A stretch of DNA of 64,000 bases from Geomonas paludis (lineage in GTDB: Bacteria; Desulfobacterota; Desulfuromonadia; Geobacterales; Geobacteraceae), in assembly GCF_014193585.1 (NCBI RefSeq), contig NZ_BLXY01000002.1, positions 310,001 to 374,000 on the forward strand. Direction: 5' to 3'. Under the pieces are notes generated by a model. That model made no database searches. It had not been told where the DNA came from and was given only the letters and a program-made list of their open reading frames with translations. Of this stretch, positions 27,896 to 37,495 are shown piece by piece. The position numbers and the translations under genes are program-made. Position 1 is the first letter of the stretch. Every line of letters begins with the position of its first letter.

Positions 27896-28729
27896 TTACT
27901 TCGTCTCGTTGGTCTGACTGATGTCGTAGTCGCGCTTCATTGTGTACAGGCTCCTGATCAGCTCGTATTCGAAAGGCGAACCGGTCTGGCGATACCTGAA
28001 GGGGGTGCGGTGCCTCCTATCCACGGCATAGATGCCGGAATAGGCGTAGGTGAAGGTGGTGTCGTTGATCCAGGCCACCGGCCCCAGGTAGTTGGAGGTG
28101 GCCAGGTCCGCGACCAGCCCGGTGGTGTCCCGGACGTTGGAGGCGCCCAGCACGGGAAGCATCAGGTAGCTTCCGCTGCCCGCGCCGTAGTGCCCCAGGG
28201 TGAGCCCGAAATCCTCGGTCTGGCGCTTGAGTCCCATCTTCTTCGCCTGGTCCCACAGCCCGCCCACGCCGACAGTCGAGTTGATCACGAAGCGGCTCAC
28301 CGTGATGCCGGCGGCCTTGAGATTGAACTGCATGAGGTTATTAGTCAAGTTCGTAAATTCACCCAGGTTGTCGATGGCATCGGAAACTCGGTCCTCCAGG
28401 TAATTGGGCATGATGAACTCGTAGCCGCGCACCACCGGACGATAGAGGTATTCGTCGAAATAATAGTTGAACCGGTAGCTGCCGCGGTTGAATCCCTCGA
28501 CCTCATCCTTCACTTCCAGCATGTTGGGCTGCCCCGGCTTCACCAGGTCCTCGTAGCGTCTAAGCGGCGGCTCGACCGGACCGGTCACTATGGGCGCGGT
28601 GCTGCAGGCGGAGAGGAACAGCAAAATCAAAAGCGGCACCAGGAGACTCCCCCTCGTTACGGCACGGCTGCTGCGCGTTACTGTCCCATGAGACGTCGAG
28701 CAAGGCATGTGATCGGCGTGCGTTTTCAT
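27896..28729 (-). CDS. mlaA: MlaA (VacJ)-family outer-membrane lipoprotein
   Basis: MlaA removes misplaced phospholipids from the outer leaflet of the outer membrane and passes them to the Mla system. The 277-residue protein has a lipobox (LSAC near residue 42) and family segments (DEVEGFNRGSYRFNYYFDEY, FVINSTVGVGGLWDQAKKMG, DFGLTLGHYGAGSGSYLMLP). The ATG at 28729 is preferred over an open upstream extension because it follows AAGGAGGAGTGATC and begins a proper lipoprotein signal. It starts 2 bp after the hydrolase stop. No mlaBCDEF genes are nearby. Confidence 0.92.
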   Translation of the reverse strand: MKTHADHMPCSTSHGTVTRSSRAVTRGSLLVPLLILLFLSACSTAPIVTGPVEPPLRRYEDLVKPGQPNMLEVKDEVEGFNRGSYRFNYYFDEYLYRPVVRGYEFIMPNYLEDRVSDAIDNLGEFTNLTNNLMQFNLKAAGITVSRFVINSTVGVGGLWDQAKKMGLKRQTEDFGLTLGHYGAGSGSYLMLPVLGASNVRDTTGLVADLATSNYLGPVAWINDTTFTYAYSGIYAVDRRHRTPFRYRQTGSPFEYELIRSLYTMKRDYDISQTNETK

Positions 28730-28731
28730 GA

Positions 28732-30021
28732 TCACTCCTCCTTCCCTTTGAGGAAACCGGTGATGGCGGAGGCCACGTCGGGCTGGAACATGTTGCCCAT
28801 GTGTCCGCCGCTGGGAAAGATCCAGGCCCGGTCGCCGAAGACCCGCTGCAGGTACTCGATGTCCCCGGGGACCAGGATGATGTCGTCCTCGTTGTGAATC
28901 AGTCCGAACTTCTTGGAGCTCTTCAGGTATGCCTCCATGCCGCGCAGGCTTTCGCGCTGCAGCAGCGCCTCGCGGGTGAGCCCCGGTTCCTGCTTCTGGT
29001 AATGGGGGAAGAGCCACTGGTCGAAGTAGTCCGCGAAACTGGTCTTGTAGGCGACGATGGCGTAGCGGGTCAGCGAGGTCGTCGAGGTGAGGCGGACGTT
29101 CTTCGGCACGATGTACCCCCCGCCGTTCATGACGTCCGCCGTGAAGATCATGTCCGCCGCGTTCATGCGCGCCGTGAGCCCGATCAGCGCTGCCAGGTTG
29201 CTCTCGCTGGGCTGCATCCGCTTGTAGGTGCGGTACATGGATTCGCCGCTCAACCCGCCGGGGCCCCACGACTCAGCGAGATGCATGGTCTCGCTGAAGA
29301 CGCCGCGGAACCAGTTGTCGAAGTTGTCCATTCCGCCGGGGACGTTCTCCACCAGCAGCCGGTCCAGGGCCGACACCGAGTCGTACAGGCAGACCGGCGG
29401 ATTGATCATGAGCACGCGCTTGAAGTTGAAGCGGTGCTCCTGGTCATCCTGCCTGGCGACGAAGGCTGCATCGAATCCCCCCAGGCTGTAACCGGCCAGC
29501 AGGAAGTCGGACACGTCGACCCGGTGCCGGACCTTCTGATAGGCAAGCTCCATCACCCGGTACAGGTCCCTGGCGTCCTCGGAGGCGATGCCGGGGAGCC
29601 CGCTGGCGGCGTTGACGACGAAGTCCATGTGGGTCGGCGAGGTGATGGAGATGACGTGGAAGCCGGCCTGGTACAGCACCTTCTGCAGCTTGAGCATGCG
29701 CGGCACGTCGAAACGGGAGCCGGAACCGGCGACCAGGAACACCAGCGGAGCCTTGCGATCCTGGTAGACCAGCGAGCAGGGAAGTCCCTTTTCGTACCAG
29801 AACACCTCGGGGATGTCGCGCTTCGGGAAGGGGCGCACCACGAACTCCTCGACCGGGACCTGCTCCGGCAGCCGGACTTCGAACTGCTTGGGGAGTTCCA
29901 TCACCGTCGCCTCGTACGGGTTGACGAAGGGATAGAAGTAGGACTGCGGGGGCGCCGCGGCGGCAGACCGGGCGGCAAGGAGGGAAACAAGCAGCAGAGC
30001 AAGGGCAAGTAGACGTTTCAT
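28732..30021 (-). CDS. Exported alpha/beta hydrolase
   Basis: A 429-residue protein with a signal peptide (cleavage near AAA at 21-23) and an alpha/beta-hydrolase core. It shows an LVFLVAGSGSRFD oxyanion-side strand, nucleophile elbow GYSLGG (S179), a likely acid in HNEDDIILVPGD and a catalytic His in GGHMGNMF. It is larger than a minimal hydrolase, with an inserted cap of about 150 residues. The substrate is unknown. Its tight coupling to mlaA suggests an acyl ester or lipid substrate in the periplasm (inference). Confidence 0.83.
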   Translation of the reverse strand: MKRLLALALLLVSLLAARSAAAAPPQSYFYPFVNPYEATVMELPKQFEVRLPEQVPVEEFVVRPFPKRDIPEVFWYEKGLPCSLVYQDRKAPLVFLVAGSGSRFDVPRMLKLQKVLYQAGFHVISITSPTHMDFVVNAASGLPGIASEDARDLYRVMELAYQKVRHRVDVSDFLLAGYSLGGFDAAFVARQDDQEHRFNFKRVLMINPPVCLYDSVSALDRLLVENVPGGMDNFDNWFRGVFSETMHLAESWGPGGLSGESMYRTYKRMQPSESNLAALIGLTARMNAADMIFTADVMNGGGYIVPKNVRLTSTTSLTRYAIVAYKTSFADYFDQWLFPHYQKQEPGLTREALLQRESLRGMEAYLKSSKKFGLIHNEDDIILVPGDIEYLQRVFGDRAWIFPSGGHMGNMFQPDVASAITGFLKGKEE

Positions 30022-30044
30022 GGGTACCTCCCCACTGCCGGCCG

Positions 30045-31031
30045 TCAGGGCATCAGGCCGGACTCTTTGAAGTAGCGCGCCGCTCCGGGATGCAGGGGGA
30101 TCACCGTGATGCGGGCGGCCTGCTCCGGGGTCAGTTCCTGGAGGATGGGATGCTGGCGCCGGAACAGGTCGAAGTTGCCCAGGATCTCGCGCACCACGCG
30201 ATACACGGCTTCATCGGACTGGTCGGAACTGGTGAAGAGCACGGTACGGACGCCCAGGCTCTGGACGATGCCGCTCCCCTGCACGTTGGGATAGAACCGC
30301 ATCGGGATGACCACCGGCGCCAGCAGCTGGTTGTTCGAGGTCACCTGCTTGATCAGGGTGTCGTCCAGCGGGACCAGCAGCACCTTGCGCTTGCCGGAGC
30401 TCGCCTCCAATACGGTGAGGTTGGGGTGCCCCACGATGCAAAGGTAGGCATCGATGTCCCCTTTTTGCAAAAGTTCCGGGGCCAGCGCCGTGGAGTGCTG
30501 CGTCGTGATCACCTCGCCGGGGTTGAGCCCCGACATCTGCAGCAGGGCGCCGGCGTAGGTGTTGTCGATGGAGCCGGGGGCGCCAATGTTGAGTCTCTTA
30601 CCCTTGAGATCCGGGACGCGCTTGATGCCGCTGTCCACCGCCGCGACGATGGTGACGGTGGCCGGGTACAGTCCCAAGACGGCCCGCAATCCGCCGCGCG
30701 CCTTCCCTTCCCAGGGACGCACCCCCTGGGCCGCCCTTTTCAGGAGCTCCGTCTCGGCGATGCCGAAAGAGGCCCTCCCCTCGGCCACCGCGTCTATGTT
30801 GGCGACCGAACCGGCCGAGGCGACCGTGGCGAGTTTCATGCCGTAGGCGGCGCTTTTGCGGTTGAAGACCTTGGCGGTTGCGCTGGCAGCCGCGTAGTAG
30901 GAACTGGTGGTGGTGCCGGAGGAGATGGAGAAGGATTGCAGCGGGGCTGCAAGGAGACGGGAAGGTGCAAGCGGTAACGATGCAACTGCGAGGAGCGCCA
31001 GGAAGCGCGCGGCAGGTCGGCAACCATGCAT
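30045..31031 (-). CDS. TAXI-family TRAP solute-binding protein
   Basis: A periplasmic binding protein of 328 residues in the TAXI group of TRAP transporters. The signal peptide ends LLAAP near residue 27. It is followed by the family N-terminus (SISSGTTTSSYYAAASATAKVFN) and segments such as LKGKRLNIGAPGSIDNTYAG and VPLDDTLIKQV. The ATG at 31031 follows GGGGGGACCCT; the frame is open further upstream but has no signal peptide there. No TRAP membrane subunits are adjacent. Instead it heads an operon with the hydrolase, mlaA and an unknown gene, so it may deliver its ligand to something other than a TRAP permease. Confidence 0.87.
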   Translation of the reverse strand: MHGCRPAARFLALLAVASLPLAPSRLLAAPLQSFSISSGTTTSSYYAAASATAKVFNRKSAAYGMKLATVASAGSVANIDAVAEGRASFGIAETELLKRAAQGVRPWEGKARGGLRAVLGLYPATVTIVAAVDSGIKRVPDLKGKRLNIGAPGSIDNTYAGALLQMSGLNPGEVITTQHSTALAPELLQKGDIDAYLCIVGHPNLTVLEASSGKRKVLLVPLDDTLIKQVTSNNQLLAPVVIPMRFYPNVQGSGIVQSLGVRTVLFTSSDQSDEAVYRVVREILGNFDLFRRQHPILQELTPEQAARITVIPLHPGAARYFKESGLMP

Positions 31032-31343
31032 AGGGTCCCCCCGTGAAGCAAGTTTGAGCAACAAGCCTAAGTTATACCATTTTTTCGCAGCGAGGCAGCA
31101 AAGGAGTGACAGGGTCCACGGTACTGCTTCCCGGGGTTCATCCGCAAATTCCTGGGAAATGTACGAGGCTGATCTCCCCCTCCCCTGACGGGAGGGGGAC
31201 GGGGGGTGGGTGAAGCCGCAAGCTGTGGAAACGATAGCCAGTTCCCCCACCCCCTACCCCCCTCCCGCAAGGGGAGGGGGGACCCAAAGCAGTACTCACC
31301 GGAATTCTCTTAAGAAGCTGCCCCGGGCCGGGGAGTTGCTGCC
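31032..31343. other. Intergenic gap with C-rich inverted repeat
   Basis: No gene is seen in this 312-bp gap. About a third of it is the inverted repeat described separately. A possible -10 (TATAAC on the minus strand near 31077) lies upstream of the TAXI gene, but no convincing -35 goes with it. Confidence 0.5.
31174..31282. repeat. C-rich inverted repeat pair
   Basis: Left arm CTCCCCCTCCCCTGACGGGA and what follows, right arm from CCCCCACCCCCTACCCCCCT, about 30 bp apart and roughly complementary. This belongs to the CCCTC-rich intergenic repeat type common in proteobacteria. It lies just past the end of the RND operon and could also act as a transcription end. Confidence 0.6.
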
Positions 31344-32759
31344 TTACTTGCTGCCGCCCCCCAGCACCTTGTACAGGGTCACCATGTTGTTCAGGCGCGC
31401 GAGGCGGGTGGTGATCAGGCTCTGCTGGGCCGCGTACAGCGAGCGCTGCGCGTCCAGGACGTTCAGGTAGCTGTCCACGCCGCTCTGGTAGCGGGCCTGG
31501 GAGAGACGGAAGGTCTCGGCGGTGGCACCGGTGAGCGATTGCTGCGCCGCCACCTGCTCGTCGATGGTGCCGCGCTGGGCCAGGGCGTCGGCCACTTCGC
31601 GGAACGCGATCTGGATCGCCTTTTCGTACTGCGCCACGGCTATGTCGCGATCCACCTTGGCCACGTCGAGGTTGGCCTTGTTGCGCCCCCCCTCGAAGAT
31701 GGGGACCGAGATGCTCGGTGCGAAGCTCCAGGCGAGGTTGCCACCCTTGAACAGGCTCACGAGCTGGTCGCTGCCGAACCCCACGCTGGTGGTCAGGGCG
31801 ATGCGCGGGAAGAAGGCGGCGCGCGCCGCACCGATGTTGGCGTTGGCCCCTTTCAGATTGAACTCGGCCTGCAGGATGTCAGGACGGGAGAGGAGCACGT
31901 CCGAAGGAAGCCCCGGCGCCACGTCCTTGACCGCGGTCAGCGCCCCGGTCAGCGACTTGGGCAGGAGATCCTGCGGGACGTCGGAACCGACCACCAGGAC
32001 GAGGGCGTTCAGGTCCTGCGCCACCTGGGTGGTGTAGCGGGCTATGTCCACCCGGGCGGAGTCGACGCTCGTCTGGGCCTGCTGCAGGTCCAGGGCCGAG
32101 GAGACCCCGGCTTCGAACCGGCTCTTGCTGAGGCGGTAGGACTCCTGCTGGTTGGCCAGGGTGTCCTTGGCGAGTTGCAGGCGCTCCAGATCGGAGCCCA
32201 GGGTCAGGTAGGCGTTGGCCACCTGGGAAACCAGGGTGATCTGCACGCTGCGCCTGGCCTGCTCGGTAGCAAGGTACTGCTCCAGGGCCTGGTCCTTGAG
32301 GCTCCTGATCCTGCCGAACAGGTCCAGTTCGTAGGAACTGATACCGACCGAGACGTTGTAGGAGTGCCCCACGCCGCCGTTGCCGTTCTGGGCCAGGTCG
32401 TCGGCGGTCTTTCGGACGGCAAACGCGCCGTCACCGGTGACCGTGGGGAGGAGGTCGGCGCGTCGGATCTGATACAGGGCGCGGTAGCGGTCCATGTTCA
32501 GGACCGCCACCTTGAGGTCACGGTTGTTGTCCAGCGCGAGGCCGATCAGTTTCTGCAGCTGGGGCTCGACGAAGAACTCCTGCCAGGGGATCTCCGCCAG
32601 CGGCTTCTGCGCCGCCGCTTCCGCCTTGTAGGAGGGGCCGGCGGGCCAGTTGTTGGGGACCGGAGCCGCCGGCTGGGTGTATTTGGGTGCCATCGAGGCG
32701 CACCCTCCCAGGAACAGGAAGGCGGCCAGGGCAAGAGGTCTGGCGATCGTGCGTGTCAT
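31344..32759 (-). CDS. RND efflux outer-membrane lipoprotein, NodT/OprM family
   Basis: The outer-membrane channel of a tripartite RND pump. The 471 residues carry a lipobox (FLGGC near residue 20) and two OEP repeats. Typical segments are VGISSYELDLFGRIRSLKDQ, SRFEAGVSSALDLQQAQTSV and ARYQSGVDSYLNVLDAQRSL. It starts one base after the stop of the RND permease gene, so translation is coupled. It is the last gene of the operon. Confidence 0.95.
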   Translation of the reverse strand: MTRTIARPLALAAFLFLGGCASMAPKYTQPAAPVPNNWPAGPSYKAEAAAQKPLAEIPWQEFFVEPQLQKLIGLALDNNRDLKVAVLNMDRYRALYQIRRADLLPTVTGDGAFAVRKTADDLAQNGNGGVGHSYNVSVGISSYELDLFGRIRSLKDQALEQYLATEQARRSVQITLVSQVANAYLTLGSDLERLQLAKDTLANQQESYRLSKSRFEAGVSSALDLQQAQTSVDSARVDIARYTTQVAQDLNALVLVVGSDVPQDLLPKSLTGALTAVKDVAPGLPSDVLLSRPDILQAEFNLKGANANIGAARAAFFPRIALTTSVGFGSDQLVSLFKGGNLAWSFAPSISVPIFEGGRNKANLDVAKVDRDIAVAQYEKAIQIAFREVADALAQRGTIDEQVAAQQSLTGATAETFRLSQARYQSGVDSYLNVLDAQRSLYAAQQSLITTRLARLNNMVTLYKVLGGGSK

Positions 32760-32760
32760 G

Positions 32761-35700
32761 CTAGTGCACCTCCGCAGCGGCAGCGGCTTTTCTGGCCGAT
32801 CCGTGCTTCTTGGAGAACATCTTCGTCACCATGACGAAGAAGAACGGGATGAAGATAAGGTCGATGAAGGTCGCCGACAACAGGCCGCCGGTCACCGCGG
32901 TGCCGATGGCGTTCTGGGCGCCCGCCCCCGCCCCCTTGGTGAGCGCAAGCGGCAGCGTGCCGAAGAAGAAGGCCAGCGAGGTCATGATGACCGGACGGAG
33001 CCTGATCTTGACGGCGGTCAGCGTCGCCTCGACCAGTTCGTGCCCCTGGTGCAGCTGGTCCTTGATGAACTGGATGATCAGGATCGCGTTCTTGGTCGAC
33101 AGGCCGATCGTGGTCAAAAGACCGATCTGCAGGTAGATGTCGTTGGGGAGCACACGCAGCGTCACCGCGGTCACCGCGCCGACCAGGCCCAGCGGGAGCA
33201 TGAGCAGGTTGACGAACGGGATGCTCCAGCTCTCGTAGAGGGCCGCGACGGCCAGGAAGACGACCAGCAGCGAGATGGCGTAGAGGGCGGGCGCCTGCCT
33301 GCCCGCGTTCTTCTCCTCGAAGGAAAGGCCGGTCCACTCGTAGCTGATCCCCGGGGGGAGCTTGGCGGCCATGGCCTCCATCTCGGCCATCGCCTCGCCG
33401 GTGGAGATCCCCTTGGCGGCGTTGCCCATGATCTCGGTGCTCGGGATGCCGTTGTAGCGCTCAAGGCGCGGAGAGGCGTGCTCCCACTTGGCGGTGGCGA
33501 AGGCGGAGAAGGGTACCATCTCACCCTTGTCGTTTCTCACGTACCACCTGTTGATGTCTTCGGGCACCATGCGGTAGGCCGCATCGGACTGCAGGTACAC
33601 CTTCTTCACCCTGCCGTTTTGCAGGAAGTCGTTGACGTAGGAGGAGCCCCACGCCGTACCCAGGGTGTTGTTGATGTCGGAGAGCGACACGCCCAGGGCG
33701 CCTGCGCGGACGTCGTCGATGTTCAGCTTGAACTGCGGGGTGTCGTCCTGGCCGTTGGGGCGCACCGCCATGAGCTTCTTGTTCTGGCTGGCCATGCCCA
33801 GGAGCTGGTTCCTGGCGTCCATGAGCGCCTGGTGCCCGAGGCCGCCGCGGTCCTGCAACTGGAAGTCGAAGCCGTTGGCCTGGCCCAGCTCGACAACGGC
33901 CGGCGGCGAGAAGGCGAAGGCCATGCCGTCACGGAACTGGGAGAAGGCGCCCATGGCGCGGCCGGCAACGGCGGGCGCCTTCAGGTCCGGGGTCGGGCGC
34001 AGCTTCCAGTCTTTGAGTTTGACGAAGGCAAGACCCATGTTCTGGCCGCGACCGGCGAAGCTGAAGCCCGCCACGGTAATGAGCGAGTCGACCGACTTCT
34101 TCTCGTTCTCCAGGAAGTGTTTCTCCACCTTCTCGAGCATCTTGATGGTCCGCTCCTGGGTGGCGCCCGCCGGAAGCTGGATCTGGCAGACGATGAAGCC
34201 CTGGTCCTCGTCCGGCAGGAACGCGGTGGGGAGGCGCAGGAAGAAGAAGACCATGGCGCCGACCAGGCAGCCGTAGAAGACCAGGTAGCGCAGCGGCTTG
34301 CCGAAGGAGTTGCCGACGATGGACTCGTACTTGTGGCGCGCCTTGTCGAACATCCTGTTGAACCAGCGGAAGAAGCCGCAGTACCACCCGGACTCGCACG
34401 GCTCGTGCCCCTTCATCACCGGCTTCAGCAGCGTGGCGCACAGGGCGGGGGTCAGGATCTGGGCGGTGAGCACCGACAGGATCATGGCGGAAACGATGGT
34501 GATGGAGAACTGGCGGTAGATGACGCCGGTGGAGCCGCCGAAGAACGCCATCGGAATGAAGACCGCCGAAAGTACCGTGGCGATGCCCCATAGGGCCGAG
34601 GTGATCTGCCCCATCGACTTGACCGTCGCGTCGTGTGGCGAGAGCCCCTCCTCGGTCATGATCCTTTCCACGTTCTCGACCACGACGATGGCGTCGTCGA
34701 CCAGCAGGCCGATGACGATGACCAGTGCGAACATGGTCAGGGTGTTGATGGAGAAGCCGGCAGCGAACAGCACGCCCAGGGTGCCCAGCAGAACGACCGG
34801 GACCGCGATGGTCGGAATCAGGGTGGCGCGGATGTTCTGCAGGAAGAGGAACATGATGATGAAGACCAGGCAGACCGCCTCCATCAGGGTCTTGACCACC
34901 TCCTCCATCGAGATCTTGACGAACGGGGTGGTGTCGTACGGGTACACGACCTTGGCGCCGGCCGGGAAGAACTTCTCCAGGTCCGCCATCTTGGTCCTGA
35001 CCCGCTCCGCGGTGTCGAGCGCGTTGGCGCCGGCGGCAAGCCTGAGCGCCATGGCCGCCACCGGTTTCCCCTTGTAGCGGGCCAGCGTGTCGTAGTTCTC
35101 GGTGCCGATGTCGATCTTGGCCACGTCCCTGAGCTTCACGGTGGAGCCGTCGGGGTTGGTGCGCAGCACGATCTCCTGGAACTGCTCCGGGTTCTGCAAG
35201 AGAGTCCGGGCCGTGATGGTGGCGTTCAACTGCTGCCCCTGCATGGCCGGCATGCCGCCGAACTGGCCCGCGGACACCTGCGCGTTTTGTGCCTGCAGCG
35301 CGGTGGTAACGTCGTTGGGGGTCAGCTTGTAGTTGTTCAGCTTGTCGGGGTTCATCCAGATGCGCATCGCGTTCTGGGAACCGAACACGGTCACCTCGCC
35401 CACCCCCTCGACGCGGCTGATGATGTCCTGGACGTTGGACACCATGTAGTCGGTCAACTGATAGCGGTTGAGGCTGCTGTCCTCGGAGACGATGCCGACG
35501 ATCAACAGGAAGTTACGGGTGGATTTCACCACCTGGACCCCCTGCTTCTGCACCACCTGCGGCAACAGCGGCGTGGCCAGCTGCAGCTTGTTCTGCACCT
35601 GGACCTGGGCGATGTTGGGATCGGTCCCGGCCTTGAAGGTCAGGTTGATGGATACCGCGCCCGCGGAGTCGCTGGTGGAGGACATGTAGAGCAGGTTGTC

Positions 35701-35916
35701 GATGCCGTTCATCTTCTGCTCGATCACCTGGGTGACCGTGTCCTGCACCGTCTGGGCGGAAGCCCCCGGGTACATGGCGTTGACAGAGATCTGCGGCGGC
35801 GCGATGGGCGGGTACTGGGAGACCGGCAGCGACTTCATGGCCAAAAGGCCCGCCAGCATGACCGCGATGGCGATGACCCAGGCGAAGATGGGTCTGTTTA
35901 TGAAAAACCTGGACAT
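32761..35916 (-). CDS. RND multidrug efflux permease, HAE1/AcrB family
   Basis: A proton-driven inner-membrane pump of 1,051 residues, the usual length for AcrB-type proteins, with the standard [20 protein letters not shown] start. Other marks are [14 protein letters not shown], the TM4 proton-relay segment [18 protein letters not shown] (two adjacent Asp) and the C-terminal [13 protein letters not shown] repeat of the second half. The ATG at 35916 has AAGGAG 8 bp upstream; a longer open frame upstream lacks an RBS. It works with the adaptor and NodT-type channel in this operon. Substrates are unknown. Confidence 0.97.
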   Translation of the reverse strand: MSRFFINRPIFAWVIAIAVMLAGLLAMKSLPVSQYPPIAPPQISVNAMYPGASAQTVQDTVTQVIEQKMNGIDNLLYMSSTSDSAGAVSINLTFKAGTDPNIAQVQVQNKLQLATPLLPQVVQKQGVQVVKSTRNFLLIVGIVSEDSSLNRYQLTDYMVSNVQDIISRVEGVGEVTVFGSQNAMRIWMNPDKLNNYKLTPNDVTTALQAQNAQVSAGQFGGMPAMQGQQLNATITARTLLQNPEQFQEIVLRTNPDGSTVKLRDVAKIDIGTENYDTLARYKGKPVAAMALRLAAGANALDTAERVRTKMADLEKFFPAGAKVVYPYDTTPFVKISMEEVVKTLMEAVCLVFIIMFLFLQNIRATLIPTIAVPVVLLGTLGVLFAAGFSINTLTMFALVIVIGLLVDDAIVVVENVERIMTEEGLSPHDATVKSMGQITSALWGIATVLSAVFIPMAFFGGSTGVIYRQFSITIVSAMILSVLTAQILTPALCATLLKPVMKGHEPCESGWYCGFFRWFNRMFDKARHKYESIVGNSFGKPLRYLVFYGCLVGAMVFFFLRLPTAFLPDEDQGFIVCQIQLPAGATQERTIKMLEKVEKHFLENEKKSVDSLITVAGFSFAGRGQNMGLAFVKLKDWKLRPTPDLKAPAVAGRAMGAFSQFRDGMAFAFSPPAVVELGQANGFDFQLQDRGGLGHQALMDARNQLLGMASQNKKLMAVRPNGQDDTPQFKLNIDDVRAGALGVSLSDINNTLGTAWGSSYVNDFLQNGRVKKVYLQSDAAYRMVPEDINRWYVRNDKGEMVPFSAFATAKWEHASPRLERYNGIPSTEIMGNAAKGISTGEAMAEMEAMAAKLPPGISYEWTGLSFEEKNAGRQAPALYAISLLVVFLAVAALYESWSIPFVNLLMLPLGLVGAVTAVTLRVLPNDIYLQIGLLTTIGLSTKNAILIIQFIKDQLHQGHELVEATLTAVKIRLRPVIMTSLAFFFGTLPLALTKGAGAGAQNAIGTAVTGGLLSATFIDLIFIPFFFVMVTKMFSKKHGSARKAAAAAEVH

Positions 35917-36001
35917 GGAATAAGCTCCTTGAAATCCGTTCAACGTTCAACGTTCGACGTTTACTTCACATCGACGAGAGTGGCTGTTTTAGTGGTCGCG
36001 C

Positions 36002-37309
36002 CTACTTCTTCTGGGGCTGTGCCGGGGCTGCCGGGGCACCGGGGGCTGCCGGTTTGCTGCCTGCGGCGCCCTGGCCGCCCTGCCCTGCGGCTGCCGGAGC
36101 GCCCTGCTGCGGGCCACCCGCGCCGGGGCCACCCGCGCCGGGACCACCCTGCCCTTCGGGGGACTGGAACGGCACCACCTTCACCTGGGTGCCGGGACGC
36201 GCCTTCTGCAGACCTTCCAGGATCACCTTCTCGCCTCCCTTCAGGCCGGAGCTGACCAGCCAGGCGTCACCCACGGTGCGGGCCACCTGGATCGGCCTCG
36301 GCTCGACCTTGTTGTCGGCGCCCACCACCATGACGACGGCCTGGCCGGCAGCGTTGCGGGTCACGCCGCGCTGCGGGATCAGGATCGCCGCCTCGTTGAT
36401 CCCCTCTTCCAGTACCGCACGCACGAACATGCCGGGGAGCAGGGTCTGCTTGGGGTTCGGGAAGACGGCGCGCACGGTGATGGAGCCGGTGCTCTGGTCC
36501 ACGGTCACGTCGGAGAACTTGAGCGAACCGGTCACCGGGTACGGTGTGCCGTCCTCGAGCAGGAGCTTCACCCGGGCCTGGCCCGCCTGGTCGCGCTTCA
36601 GAAGACCGGTGGCGAGGCTGCGGTTCAGCTTCAGCATGTCCGAGCTGGACTGGGTCACGTCGACGTACATGGTGGAGAGCTGCTGGATGGTGGCCAGCGC
36701 GGTCGGCTGGCTCGCGGTCACCAGGGCGCCGTCGGTCACGGTGGAGCGGCCGATGCGGCCGGAGATGGGGGCGGTCACCTTGGTGTAGGCAAGGTTGATG
36801 CGCGCCGTCTCCACTGCGGCCTTGGCGGAGGCGACGTCGGCCTCGGCCTGCTTGAGCGCGGCGTAGGCGGCGTCGTAATCCTGCTTGCTGACCGCGTTGA
36901 TCTTGACCAGTTCGCGGAAGCGCTCCTCTTTTAGCTTGGCGGGGAGCACGTTGGCCTCGGCGCGCGCCTCGCCGGCCTTGGCGCTGGCGTAAGCGGCCTG
37001 GTAGGTCGCGGGGTCGATCTGGTACAGCACCTGGCCGGCCTTGACGTCGCTCCCCTCGGTGAAGACCCGCTTCAGGATGATGCCGCTCACCTGGGGACGG
37101 ACCTCGGCGATCAGATACGGGGAGGTGCGCCCCGGGAGCTCGGTGGTCAGTGCCACGCGCTCGGGCTTCACCTCGATGACGCCCACCTCGGGGGGCCCCA
37201 TGGGCGGGCCGCCGGCCTGCTGCTGTTTCTTGCCGCACCCGGAAAGAAGCAGGGAGCCGCTCAGAACTACGACGACGGATAAAAACTGTGCCCTGTACTT
37301 GATCTGCAT
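36002..37309 (-). CDS. RND membrane-fusion (adaptor) lipoprotein, AcrA family
   Basis: This is the periplasmic adaptor that links the permease to the outer-membrane channel. The 435-residue protein has a lipobox (LLSGC near residue 25), lipoyl halves (PQVSGIILKRVFTEGSDVKA; KVTAPISGRIGRSTVTDGAL) around a coiled-coil hairpin, then the beta-barrel and membrane-proximal domains. The last 65 residues or so are an unusual Gly/Pro/Gln/Ala-rich tail (GGPGAGGPGAGGPQQG) that typical AcrA proteins lack. It sits 85 bp upstream of the permease; that gap contains short CGTTCAAC tandem repeats. Confidence 0.94.
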   Translation of the reverse strand: MQIKYRAQFLSVVVVLSGSLLLSGCGKKQQQAGGPPMGPPEVGVIEVKPERVALTTELPGRTSPYLIAEVRPQVSGIILKRVFTEGSDVKAGQVLYQIDPATYQAAYASAKAGEARAEANVLPAKLKEERFRELVKINAVSKQDYDAAYAALKQAEADVASAKAAVETARINLAYTKVTAPISGRIGRSTVTDGALVTASQPTALATIQQLSTMYVDVTQSSSDMLKLNRSLATGLLKRDQAGQARVKLLLEDGTPYPVTGSLKFSDVTVDQSTGSITVRAVFPNPKQTLLPGMFVRAVLEEGINEAAILIPQRGVTRNAAGQAVVMVVGADNKVEPRPIQVARTVGDAWLVSSGLKGGEKVILEGLQKARPGTQVKVVPFQSPEGQGGPGAGGPGAGGPQQGAPAAAGQGGQGAAGSKPAAPGAPAAPAQPQKK

Positions 37310-37377
37310 GAAAACACCTCGTTTGGTTGGTTGCTGCCCGTATAAAAGGTCACGCGGGCGCTGGGGCCCGCCGTTGT

Positions 37378-37458
37378 TTATTTGCGTCTAAAGGAAACTA
37401 TCAGCACGATGCCGCCCCAGGTAAGGGCGAACAGGATCAGACAAAGCTTCATCAGCAT
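37378..37458 (-). CDS. 26-residue single-pass membrane protein
   Basis: A very small gene: ATG behind GGAGAGGTTATTC, 26 sense codons, TAA. The product, MLMKLCLILFALTWGGIVLI followed by VSFRRK, is a single hydrophobic helix with a basic C-terminal end (positive-inside topology). It lies between the tetR gene and the adaptor gene in the same orientation. Small membrane proteins that bind RND pumps are known (AcrZ with AcrB), so an accessory role is plausible, but there is no sequence proof of one. Confidence 0.6.
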   Translation of the reverse strand: MLMKLCLILFALTWGGIVLIVSFRRK

Positions 37459-37495
37459 GAATAACCTCTCCTATCAGGAATGAACGATCCGTCAG

